Source: Myrica gale
Lineage: Eukaryota; Streptophyta; Magnoliopsida; Fagales; Myricaceae
Length of the DNA stretch: 64,000 bases
Direction of reading: 5' to 3'
Assembly (NCBI GenBank): GCA_963930655.1
Contig: OZ005601.1
Location: forward strand, 17,662,001 to 17,726,000
A program made the translations under genes and the position numbers. The notes under the pieces are model-generated. The model searched no databases, was not told where the DNA came from, and saw only the letters and a list, made by a program, of their open reading frames with translations. Positions 34,147 through 44,300 of this stretch are shown piece after piece; position 1 is the stretch's first letter; every line of letters begins with the position of its first letter.

Positions 34147-35605
34147 TTAAACACTAACAATACCCGCCCTTTGTTCTTGTTCAATCTAGCAATTGAAGAA
34201 GACCCTTCATAGTTAATCGAAGAAGACAATCCTTTCAGCTCTCGGATCAACTTTCCCCCTGATTTACTAGACTTTTTTGAACTACTCTGCACCCTGTCTC
34301 TTTCCAATGCAACAAAGAACTTTCTCAGCTCCTCCTTATGACCCTCACACGACACCCCATCTCTAAGACCCAATCTGAAACACCAATCTTCTGATATTTT
34401 CCCATCAATTTAGCACATGGGAAACAGACCGCCAGTGGTTCCACAGTCGCCAATTCTCTCTCATCATCTCCCAGAAGATCACCATCCTCCAACACTAGAG
34501 AATTTGCCCCCAGATCTGGTCCAAATGAGCTGTCAACACAAACCAAACTCGTAGACAACCCCCGAGAACACTCCCCCACCTCCAGACCACCTGAACTAGC
34601 CTCAGGAGAAAGATTCACCTCTGCCCAAGCCCTCACGGCAACACTTCCCTCCTTCACGCGACGATAAAAATTTCCATCAGGAACAAAATGGACCTCCCCC
34701 ATCGAAAGCTCACTCTGGAGCCTCCCAACAGACAGATCAGCCCTATCTATCTCCGACGAGCAGCTTCCCGGCGTCTCCAGCCAGCCGGAAGAGAGACGGG
34801 TCAAAACAGCTCCAGATTCTACTGCCTGCTCCAGCGAGACGCCGGAACCCTGCTCCGCCACCCCAGAAAGAGTCTCCGGAGGCACAGCCACCACCGGCGA
34901 GGAGGATCTGCCATCTCCTTTGCACCGTTCCGGTGAACCGAAACTGTTGGCATATACGTCCTCAACAACGGGCCTCGGGTGAGCCTGCCCACCCTCCTCC
35001 CGTGATGCCTTCGAATGGGTAAGGCTCAAAGGCTGGCCCAAAACCTCAACCAAGCTTGTAGGAACAGGGCCTGGCCCATCATCTTCCACCAGAACTTGCG
35101 GAGAAAGTTTCTCCTTCCAAATCAAAATGGGCTTAACTACCAGGGCTGAAGAAGCAACACCCGACCCACCTTCCATCCCCAATAGATCTAACAGAACATC
35201 AATTTTGTCTCTTATCCCCGTCAACTTAGTTCTCCAGAGAGCCACGTCAAACACTTTTCCTACAGCCTACTTTGCAGTAAATGACAGCTCCTTGAAAAAA
35301 GAAGAGTCGCCTACCAGAGCCGCATGCAGAGAAACATGCTTTAGTTCCTTCTGCTCCACGCCACCTCCGACCTCTCCAGCTCCCTTCACTGCCAAACCCT
35401 TATCTCTAGAGCTCTCCCCCACCGACCCTCTCTTTGCAGCCTCAACGAAGGAAACCAGCAGAAACAAAATAATTACGGTTCTCACATCAACGCTAGACAA
35501 ACATGCTGGCAAGAAATCTCCCACCATAGGGGGATTTGAAGAGGTAGGGAAGTATACAAGTGTCTGTGGTGCAACATCGTCCAAATCATGTAAACAAGTA
35601 GCCAA
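34143..35605 (-). pseudogene. LINE ORF1 remnant
   Basis: Long open frames at 35267-35605, 34325-35254 and 34143-34373 follow one another on the minus strand just upstream of the endonuclease start. They are Ser/Gly/Glu-rich and lack a clear zinc knuckle, like the C-terminal half of plant L1 ORF1 proteins. The N-terminal RNA-binding part is missing, consistent with 5' truncation at about 35605. One stop and one frame change break it. Confidence 0.65.
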
Positions 35606-36142
35606 AACTTGACCAATTACAACAACAAACTATAGACGATCATCACTTTCTTTTTCTCAATAGCAAGAAAAAATAACTACAGATACTTTTTTGTGTTACT
35701 CTTCAACCAACATCCAAAGAGCCTATAGAACTCATTCAAAATTGCCAACAAGTATTGAGAAAACATCTGTTCACTTTCACACCTCAGTAAGTGGCATGGT
35801 TCCTAACTACGCACTATTAACTCTCCAGATCACAGCTATAACTCCATAGCATATGCTTTTTTCTTCTTTACACCAGCCTTGACAAGAGTTATTAGCTACA
35901 ATTTTCCAAGACTTCATCAGCCATTCTCAAAAATTTCGATTTCTCGGAAACTGAGATTACTCTCCTGTTTTTTCGACAATTTCTCTGCCAACCAAGCAGC
36001 CAGTATATCTTGGAACACAATAGAAACTAACATGTACGAGGCGGGAAGTTACAGTAAAACTAATTGGCAGAATTTTTTTTAACAAGAAGAAGCTTATGGA
36101 ATGAGATTAAGAGGTAAAAGAAAAGGAGGGAGGGGGAAGGAC
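35606..36142. other. Remnant of MED8 intron 1
   Basis: AT-rich sequence between the LINE 5' end and the MED8 exon 1 fragment. No further exon was recognised. Confidence 0.5.
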
Positions 36143-36314
36143 CATTTGGGGGTGGTGTTCATGCGAGCATAGGCGTCGAAGTCTTTGCGGATGCGAGAAA
36201 TGGCTTTGAAGAGACTAATGGCCCGCGTCGTCAAGGCCTCCAGCTTCAGCTACTGCTGCATCGCCTGGTTCAGCGTTTCCACTTGTTGCTGCTGCTGTGG
36301 CTGTTGCTGGCAAA
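36143..36314 (-). pseudogene. MED8: MED8 exon 1 fragment with nonsense codon
   Basis: The minus strand reads QQQPQQQQQVETLNQAMQQ, a TAG at 36250-36252, then LKLEALTTRAISLFKAISRI and DFDAYARMNTTPK before a donor-like GTCCTT. Plant MED8 has NQAVQQQLNLDSVKTRAISL here, so a conserved Gln codon CAG has become TAG. The exon is cut at 36315 by a 1.34-kb insertion that separates it from the probable start codon near 37692. Confidence 0.9.
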
Positions 36315-37449
36315 GGCGGATCCAGGGGGTGCGGCCCTGGGCGGCCGACCCCCATTGGATCGACCAAAAATAATTTTTACTTGTAAAAAATTATTATTAT
36401 TATTTTTTTTATTATAAGTTGGTATGGGCCTATGGGAGCCCGATCCCCATAGGCCCAGGCCAACCTTGGTTTTAAAGCTTGTATGACCTGGTTTTAAGTG
36501 TGTATTGATTGCCTCTACTTCCAGTAGCCTCGGCCGGTTAAAGGTGCTAGAGAAATCATCAGATGGTTTTTACTTGGCAAATGTGGACCTCCTTCTACGT
36601 GGACCTGGACCACCTGGTGCTAGAGAAATCAAGTCTTTTTGGGTTTTGTTTTTACTGTAAACGAGTATATATGTATCTTAGTTATACATACTGCCTCTTT
36701 ATTACTTCTTTCTTTTAGTTTTTAAAGTATATTTTATTTGGAGTGGAAGATTTGACAATTTGATATTTGCATCTTAACTCGACATTGTGAGGCAACTAAT
36801 GCTTTGATCAAGCCTTATTAATGTCTTTGCAGTTGAATACTAACGATGACACATCCCCTGGTAGCCAATAGGACACTGCCAATTTATTGATCAATTTGGG
36901 CAATTTATAGTTAACAGCAAATTTTCCATACTATTATAGGAATTATAATGCAATACTTCTCAGTTATTTTTGTAGTACTTGATACTGAAAATTCTAGTGT
37001 ATATCCCCCTTGACTCTCAGCTCTCTCTTAATCTCATTATTTAGATTTTTGACGGTTTCAATTTTTGCAGGATACTCGAGATTTTACAATTGAAAATTGC
37101 TGGACCTCCGACCCCTAGTATGTCCCTCTATCCAAGATTCTCTCTCTACAATTCAGTAGAAAGATTCATTTATTTAGTATGCTAAAAATGCTTTAGGGTT
37201 TGAAATTTTGTGAGTTGTGAAATTGTTGTAGGATGACATTGAATTGGTTTGGATATCTTAGGGCTATAGAGGTTTCTACCTAGAAATTTCTAATTTTTTT
37301 TTTAATTTTTTTCGAAAATAAATAGAAACCTACTCATATTTTTGGGTCCTGAATTAATTATTTAGCTGATTTTTCTTTGTTTAGGATTTTTTTGCCCTTG
37401 AATTTCAGTGGGGTTCCTGCTGCTCAAACTAACATTTTCTGAAATATAT

Positions 37450-37476
37450 AACATATATATATATATATATATATAA
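37450..37476. repeat. (AT)n microsatellite
   Basis: An uninterrupted AT dinucleotide run of about 12 units inside the insertion in MED8 exon 1. Confidence 0.9.
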
Positions 37477-37550
37477 GATGCAAATTAGTAGGATCTAATT
37501 GCCACTTTCAGTCTTAGCAAATAGTATGTACGTGTATTTTAAAAATTTTG

Positions 37551-37630
37551 ATGCTTTTTAATCCTTAATTTTCGATATTTTAACTCTAATACAATTTTAA
37601 TGCTTTTTAATCCTTAATTTTCGATATTTT
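37551..37630. repeat. Short tandem duplication in the exon-1 insertion
   Basis: The phrase ATGCTTTTTAATCCTTAATT plus TTCGATATTTT occurs twice, about 40-45 bp apart. Confidence 0.85.
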
Positions 37631-37657
37631 TTTGTCAAATTGAATCCTGAATTCGCC

Positions 37658-37740
37658 ACCGGGATGGGTACTGAACCATTGCCACCTCCATGGCTCAACC
37701 CTCTCTGAGTGAGACAAACAGAGGCACAGAGGCCCGGACG
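37658..37740 (-). pseudogene. MED8: Possible MED8 start codon and 5' leader
   Basis: On the minus strand a pyrimidine-rich leader (CTCTGTTTGTCTCACTCAGA) is followed by an ATG at 37690-37692 in the context AGCCATGGAGG. The reading after it is short and not clearly MED8, and one base change would alter its frame. I assign it to MED8 only because it lies in the right order and orientation upstream of exon 1 across the insertion. Confidence 0.35.
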
Positions 37741-37973
37741 GATGAAATGAGTTAAATTTCGAGATGAGTCTACGTGTCGGTTTTGATTTCGTTTCGGGTC
37801 AAGCCGGTTTATGAGACTTTTCTTTTTCCTTCTCTCCAGAGGTGAATATATAATTATAACAGCGGACCTATTAAGGTTGAACCCGGTCCCAGAACGGGTT
37901 TTGGATATAAAAGGAGGAACCAGATAATAGTAGATATCCTATCGGAAGAAGCAGAAGGGGCCGGTAAGGGACG
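37693..37973. promoter_or_regulatory. Divergent promoter region between MED8 remnant and STR8
   Basis: Only about 280 bp separate the proposed MED8 ATG (minus) from the STR8 ATG (plus). On the STR8 side a TATA box, TATAAAA at 37906-37912, lies 62 bp before the start codon, which leaves a short leader. A small inverted motif, ACCCGGTCCCAGAACGGGTT (37881-37900), lies just upstream of the TATA box. Confidence 0.55.
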
Positions 37974-38300
37974 ATGAGTAGCTGTTTGGCGGTTATCCCC
38001 GGTGCGCTTACCCCTTTATTCTCACCCGATCCGGGACGTAGTACAAGCAAAAGCATTGTCAAACTCAAACATAAAAATAGGCCCCTCTTCCAATTTCTGA
38101 GACATTTCAAGCTTTGCTCAGATTCTCTGAGCCTCCAAAAGCGAGTCGTAAGGAACGGCGTATGTGATGTTTCTCAACAATGCTGTCCTGGCGAGGCAGA
38201 AGAGCCTTCGCGAGATGACTTCGTGGTCATAAATTTCTACCGTTTTGTGTTCATCAGAAACCCAGCGGCCGAAGTCGACAGGCACCTATCCTTCTTAAAG
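37974..38300 (+). CDS. STR8: STR8 exon 1
   Basis: Codons 1-109. The start ATG follows a TATA box by 62 bp and begins [14 protein letters not shown]. The first 60 or so residues are rich in Ser, Lys and Arg and poor in acidic residues, as in plastid transit peptides. The conserved domain begins at about residue 78 with [15 protein letters not shown] and the exon ends HLSFLK before donor GTTTGC. Confidence 0.93.
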
Positions 38301-41300
38301 GTTTGCTTCCAATCCTTTACCATAAAGATATCTGCGACTTACACATGTTCCAATTATACTACTCACTTTAACAACAAAAAATTCCGAATATCAAAATGCT
38401 TCCAATACGCTTTCTTTTTCTTCTATGAAAGAATTTTATGAGTCCATTGACAAATGTTATGAGCCCATCTAAGAGTTCTCTGTCTCTGCCAATCATGAAA
38501 TACCATACACATGTTCCTCTAGTATTTTTATTTCTGTTCTCTAACCAACGGGATTAAACAAAAGCTAGCACATGCAAATTTATATGGTTCATCAAGTTTG
38601 ACTGCGTCCACAGGCGGCGATGAGTCCCTATCTATTGTTTGAGGAAGATGGGGACACAGAAGAGAGTACCCGCTCAAACTAACTCATTCTTTATGGCCAT
38701 ACTTGTAGTTAAACTAAGCTGACATGGTTTAAACTAAAACGTCACCCAAGTAATTTCATCATCGCATAAGTTAATTACACTAGTCATGACAGTCACCCCC
38801 AATAAATTCACCATTATCCAAGTTAATTAGAAGTGGACGTGGCCATCACCCTAATAAAAAAGAACTGGACATTTCCATTGCCCTGACAAATAAGAACTAG
38901 ATGCTAGTGGAGATGTTTGATTGCCAAATTTTTAGCATTCCAATATTTTGGCCTGATTAAAATAACTACAAAATAATCTCTTTATTTCCATCAAATAATT
39001 CTTTTTCATTACAATATGTATTCAAATCTTCATTCTCTTCACTTTTCACCAACTTCCATAAAATATCTTCATTTTTTTTTTTTCTAACTTCCATACCTCC
39101 GAATTTTAACCACCTCAAAATTTTAACAATCAAACACCATGATCATCCAAGACTAGTTGGAGTTATATTCACTTGAAGTTTTTAACATTTTGAAATATGT
39201 CACAGGAAGAGGTGTCCAAACGTTACCTAAGATCAGATAGCAAACCCAATAGATGTTTAACACCAAACTAGCAAACCACTTCTCCTAGACGCTGTAACAC
39301 GCTGAATGGCCCATAATACCTCCAAGACGCTGTAAACCCCTTCTCCTAGACACTGTAAACCATATTGGTCATGTTTGTCACAAACAAACTTTTCAAATAT
39401 TTTTTTAATTTTTTTAAATTTTTCCAATTTTAAAAGAATTTTCTGATTTAAACAATTTTGGGTGCCAAATTTTCACCATCTGCTCACTTTTCACAGACTT
39501 CAATTAAATTTTATATTAAAAAATATAAAAAAACTACTTCAAATGATTCTCTTTACAGTTTTTCACAAACTCCAATAAATGTTATACTAAAACTAATATA
39601 AAAAATCCATCAAATCATTTATTTTTAAACTTTTTTAAAAATTTTAATAAAACCCAAAATGCAACCAAACATATATAAAAGTTTTCACTACCTCATAAAT
39701 TTTCATAAAACTCTAATCTACCTAAATATTCACACTACTACCAAACTTTTTGAAACTTTTATGCTGCCAAACATGCCCGGTGGTGTTTCCAAGGACCAAA
39801 ATTATGGTTGGTGAAAAAGTGGAGAGAGATGATTTGAGTGAATTTTTTATATTTATTATAATGGAAGAGATGATTTGATTAGAGATAGAGATTATTTTAT
39901 AGTTAATTTCATTAAAGAAAAGCAACACAAATTTCCTAAAATAGGTCTTAAAAATCGAGTTGATCATCATAGGTAGTCATCCAAAATTCTCTCCAATAAA
40001 AAATTCTAAATTCCGAACCTAACTACTCAAAATTTTTGTCCAGATATTTCTTCTCTTTTTATTTTAATTCAGAAATTTAAAATAATGATAATAATAAAAC
40101 TTCAACATCATATTTTTCCTTCACATCAAATCATCTCTCTGTCATAATAAAACATAAAAAATTCTCTCAGATCATCTCTCTTTACTTTTTCACCAACTCT
40201 CATAAAACTTCAAAAACTTTGACAATCTCCCAAAATATACTTCAAAATTTTCACTACTTTTCCACAAAATTTAGGGGATGTTCTTTTTATAAAAAAAATT
40301 GTAAGATATTTAGGATTTTTGTAGAATTGTGAATATTTATGTAAGTTGAGGCTTTCTATGTTTTCTATAAGAATTTGTGAATTATTTTAAAGATATTTAA
40401 TTTTTATTAGGGTTTGTAAAAAGGTGTAGAGAGATATGATTTTGATATAATTTTTTAATGAAAAAGTATTGAAGTTTGGTGAAAAAGTATGTAGAGAGAA
40501 GATTTGTTGGAATTTTTTTTAAAGGTTATTGAAATTTGTATAAAAAGTTGTTGAAATTTGTGTTAAACATATTGATGTTTGTATAACATTTTTTGATGTT
40601 TTGGATGTTTATTTTGTGAATTTGTTGTATTGGGGTTTAAGAATGAGAAAAAGAACTATAGCCAAAAATCAAAGAACAAAGAAAAGGGAGAATGAATAAA
40701 CTCTATTCCATAAATTTTAAAAGCATGATTCTTCAACATGGATTTAATGAATTGCCCCAAGCTAACTCAAATATTCCGAGAGCGATGAACCCTAGAAAAC
40801 CAAAGTTCAAGAATCTCTAAAATGAAAACAAGTCTAAACAATTTAGTCGAAAGCATGAATCCTCCATCCCCTAGGGGTTACGGCAACTCAAGCCTAACCT
40901 AATAAAAACCCTAATGCTAATTGACCATTTATAAAGGTTTACAATTGCCAAAATACCATTAATGAAACCCATGTGCTCCTCATGTGGCTTTTATGCTAGG
41001 TGCCTCTTTGCCTAGCCTTAGCTTTCTTGTTCTGTCTTCTTGGGGTTTCATCACATTTACATGCCTGACATTTAACCCTTTGATATATTATTAGGGCCTT
41101 GACATTCGTGGCCGGATATATTTGAATGAACAAGGGATAAATGCACAGGTAGATTTTTTCCTTGTGATAAATCTACTTTCTTAATTTCTCAATTTGTCAT
41201 TTGGCTTTCTTCTAAATGTTTCTACGTGTGTTTGTTCGCATATAACTTATTTCATCATGCATGTGTGGGTGTTTACTTTTCTTTGCATTTGTCCTTCTGA

Positions 41301-44300
41301 ATTGAAGTTTGGCACTGGGAGTGTACAGTTCTTCTCCCTGCCTTCTTCCCACTTCATTTGACTTCTGATAAAGCTAATAAGACAGATCCTCGAGCTCAAC
41401 TTTGGACACAAGAAGATGCTCAGATTATGTCACTTATGTTGACTAGTATTGAGCCCAATATCAGCTCTACCTTGCTCTACTTCCAGACTGCCCGTGCCAT
41501 TTGGGAGCATCTCCAACAAATGTATTCTTAACCTGGGAATCTCATGCATTTATGAAGTCTGTAAGCAGAACTTTGGTTTGGCGCAAGGTATCCAAAGTTT
41601 GGAGGAAAATTATTCTCACGTTATGGGTGTTTGTGAGGAGTGGAACATGTACCAGCCCCTTTCTGCTGATGTTGTTAGTTTGCAAAAGCAACGACAAGTG
41701 TGGATGTCGTGCGTTTTCTTCTTGGCTTGAAATCTGACTATGAGCCCATCCGTGCACAAATTTTGGGAAGCCTTGTTCTATCCTCCCTTCCTGAGTTCTT
41801 CTCCTGCCTCCTGCGAGCTACTTTGACCGACGGCTCGACTCCTATTCTCTCGAATATAACTGGTGATCGGTCTGCTTTGGTTGCATCTCATGCTGTGTCT
41901 GGTGGTTCTCGTGGTGCCTTTGGTGGCAGAGGTTTTCGTGGTTCCCGGGGTGGCTGTGATTCTCGTGCTAGTGGCCGTAGTGGTGGTCGGGAATCCTGCA
42001 AATGTATTCAATGTGATCGTTCCAATCATTATGTTAAATTTTGCTGGGATTTACATGGTCGACCTACTAATTCCGCTCATCAAGTTTGAGTTCTTAGCCT
42101 GAGTTGCCTGTATTCTCTAGCCCTTCCACTAGCCAGGGCACAACAACGAGTTGGTTCATCCTCTGTGGCTACTCTTGCACAGTCATCTTTTATCCTCTTA
42201 GAATCCCTAGTTTATCGACTCTGGCGCCACTAAACATATGACGGGTTTGTCTAGCACCTTATCTGATTGTACTTCTATCTCTTCCCCCCAAAGTGTTACC
42301 CTTGCCAATGGTTCCTTTGCTACGGTCGAAAGTTTCGGCAACACTCGTCTCAGTTCTAATATAAACTTATTATTTGTTCTGCATATTCCTGGTTTTCCCT
42401 TTAATTTGTTGTCTATTAGCTGGCTTACTAAAACTCTCCAGTGTTCTGTTACCTTTTATCCTTCCTTGTGTGTCTTTCAGGATTTTAAGACGAAGGGGAT
42501 GATTGGTATGGGGCATGAAGTTAGTGGTCTCTACTACTTCGATATGGCACCTGCTCCTCCCCGCGCTCTTCAGTCTTCTCTTTTCCCTCTCCATTGGCAT
42601 TATCATCTGGGTCATCCTTCTCTTCTCGTTTTGAAGCGTCAAGTTGACTGTCTTAATCATGTGTCCTCTTTACCTTGTGAGGTGTCTAAACTTAGTAAGC
42701 ATTGCCATTCGTCATTCCCGTCTATTGCTAGGGATCTTGTTTCGAGTCCTTTTGAGCTGGTTCATTCTAATGTATTGGGTCCATTTCATATACCTTATAA
42801 TAAATATCGGTATTTTTGTGACATCTGTTGGTGATAATCCCGTATGACTTGGCTTTTTTTGATGCAATCACGATTTGAATTTTTTTTTGTTTAAACTGTT
42901 TCACCAAGAGGTAAAAAACTCAATTTAGATGTCCTATGGCATTCTCCATCCGATAATGCCAAAGAATATGCCTTCCTTTTTCCCACTATTTCTCAGATAA
43001 GGGATTATCCATCAAACCTCTTGTGCTCACACCCCTCAACGAAATAGGGTTGCTGAGCGTAAAAATCTTCACTTGTTAGATGTTACTTGGGCTCTCACAC
43101 CCCGTTTTAGGGTGATGCTGTTCTCACAGTCTGTCATCTCATTAATCGGATGCCCTCTAATACTTTGGTATGTGTCTATCCTTAGTCCATCATTTTTCCC
43201 AACTCTCCTGTTTTTACAGCCCCTTCTAAGATTTTTTGGTGTGTCTGTTACGTGCATAACTTGGGTCCAGGGTTTGACAAACTTGATCCATGGGCTACTC
43301 GTTGTGTGTTTCTCGGTTACTTTCGTACTCAAAAAGGTTATCGGTGTTACAGTCTCGTTCTTCAGCGCTACTTTGTTAGTGCTGATGTCACGTTTGATAA
43401 GTCTACCTCATATTTCTCTATTTGCCCCTCTTCTCCTGCAGTTGCTCCTCCCTCATTTCCCGTTCCACTTTTGTGTCCCTCGACACCTATTCCTTCTCCG
43501 CTTCCGCCTCCCTCGCCTCCTCCGGATAAACCTTCTCCGGTTTCGTTACAAGTGTATTCTCATCGTCCTCAACCACCACTTTTTGCACTTTAGTCGTCTC
43601 CCTCCGACTCTTCAGATCTTGCGTCCCTTGATCCTACATCCTCTCTGCCTATTTCCCTTCAAAAAAGTACTCGTACTTGTGTCACCAAACATTCCATTAG
43701 TCAGTTTGTTTCCACTCACTCTCTCTCCTTTCTCCTGTTTTGCTTCATAGCTTTCCGAATTTTCTATTCCTAAGACAGTGCAGGATGCCTTATTTGATTC
43801 GGGTTGGAGGACAGCCATGGAAGTTGAAATGGCAGCTTTACACCAGAATGGAACTTGGGACCTTGTTTCCCTCCCTTCTGATAAGCATGTTGTTTGTTAT
43901 AAGTGGGTGTATAGTGTCAAATTTAATCCCGATGACTGTTAGTTGGTTTGTTGCTTCCCTTTCTCTCTGTTGATAGATATATGGTCAAATATTGATGGAA
44001 TGGAGAGATAGGTTCTTTAATGCATTCTATCAGTATCAAACCACCATATTAAAAGGTGAACTATGAAGCATGATTTTTTAATCTTTTTAATCAATCGTGG
44101 TTATAGTAAACCGCCATTTCTTCATAATTGCTGCTGATTTGATTTGTCTTCATGCAGTACAGTGGGCCGTTCAAAGATGCTCTTCGGTATGTCAATTGGT
44201 TGAGGGCAGATGATAGATTTTCCGATATTTTGGTTCAGACTTCTCCGGCATTTGATGGGCATGCCTTTCCAAAACTGAGGTTGCGGTATAAGCCTTCATT

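Larger units (their letters stand above)
25276..35605 (-). mobile_element. L1-type LINE split by a 5.1-kb insertion
   Basis: The minus strand holds ORF1 remnants (34143-35605), an endonuclease start (33605-34146), reverse transcriptase (26885-28510) and a zinc-binding/RNase-H-like tail (25349-26880). It ends in a 3' tail TCAATAAATC...TCAAAAAA at about 25276. Removing the insertion at 28511-33599 with one copy of CCACG restores the frame as RASESWSRIDRF, so the two parts are one element of about 5.2 kb. Stops and frameshifts inactivate it. It lies within the MED8 remnant, between exon 1 and the next exon found. Confidence 0.93.
36315..37657. mobile_element. Insertion in MED8 exon 1, possible DNA element
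   Basis: The ends GGCGGATCCAGGGGG and, in complement at the right, GGCGAATTCAGGATT form an imperfect 15-bp inverted pair around 1,343 bp of AT-rich sequence without a transposase. It splits MED8 exon 1 from upstream sequence with a plausible ATG. No target duplication is visible, so the limits and the class are uncertain. It includes a tandem duplication near 37551-37630 and an (AT)n tract. Confidence 0.45.
15121..37692 (-). pseudogene. MED8: Decayed gene for Mediator complex subunit 8
   Basis: MED8 is a head-module subunit of the nuclear Mediator complex. Exons recognisable on the minus strand, from 5' to 3', are 36143-36314, 22892-22945, 22749-22811, 21612-21854, 21046-21101, 17366-17574 and 15121-15320. 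They match the Q-rich plant MED8 sequence in order, and several keep canonical splice sites. Decay is clear: CAG-to-TAG stops at 36250-36252 and 21067-21069, single-base losses in the exons at 21046 and 17366, and a 2-base loss at 22749. The exons for the conserved middle (about residues 50-210) and one exon before the last were not found. LINE, CACTA and other insertions interrupt it. It faces STR8 head to head. Confidence 0.85.
38301..41094. other. STR8 intron 1 (2.8 kb) with MITE-like debris
   Basis: Phase-0 intron with a GT donor and TTATTAG acceptor. It contains short AT-rich elements with inverted GTGTTTGATT- and CATGTTTG-type ends (see 38913 and 39367) and no recognised gene. Confidence 0.75.
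41330..43945 (+). mobile_element. Ty1/copia fragment in STR8 intron 2
   Basis: In order it shows a copia gag, a zinc knuckle ([14 protein letters not shown]), a protease with intact DSGAT near 42218, the integrase zinc domain ([10 protein letters not shown]), a degraded integrase core ([14 protein letters not shown]) and the first part of reverse transcriptase. No LTR is present and homology stops at about 43945. Numerous stops and frameshifts show age. It has the same orientation as STR8. Confidence 0.92.

Noticed and set aside
43073-43750. A 225-codon plus-strand gene rich in Leu/Phe resembling a membrane protein
   Set aside because: It is an alternative frame across the copia integrase and its Pro/Ser-rich linker; the copia frame has the recognisable motifs.
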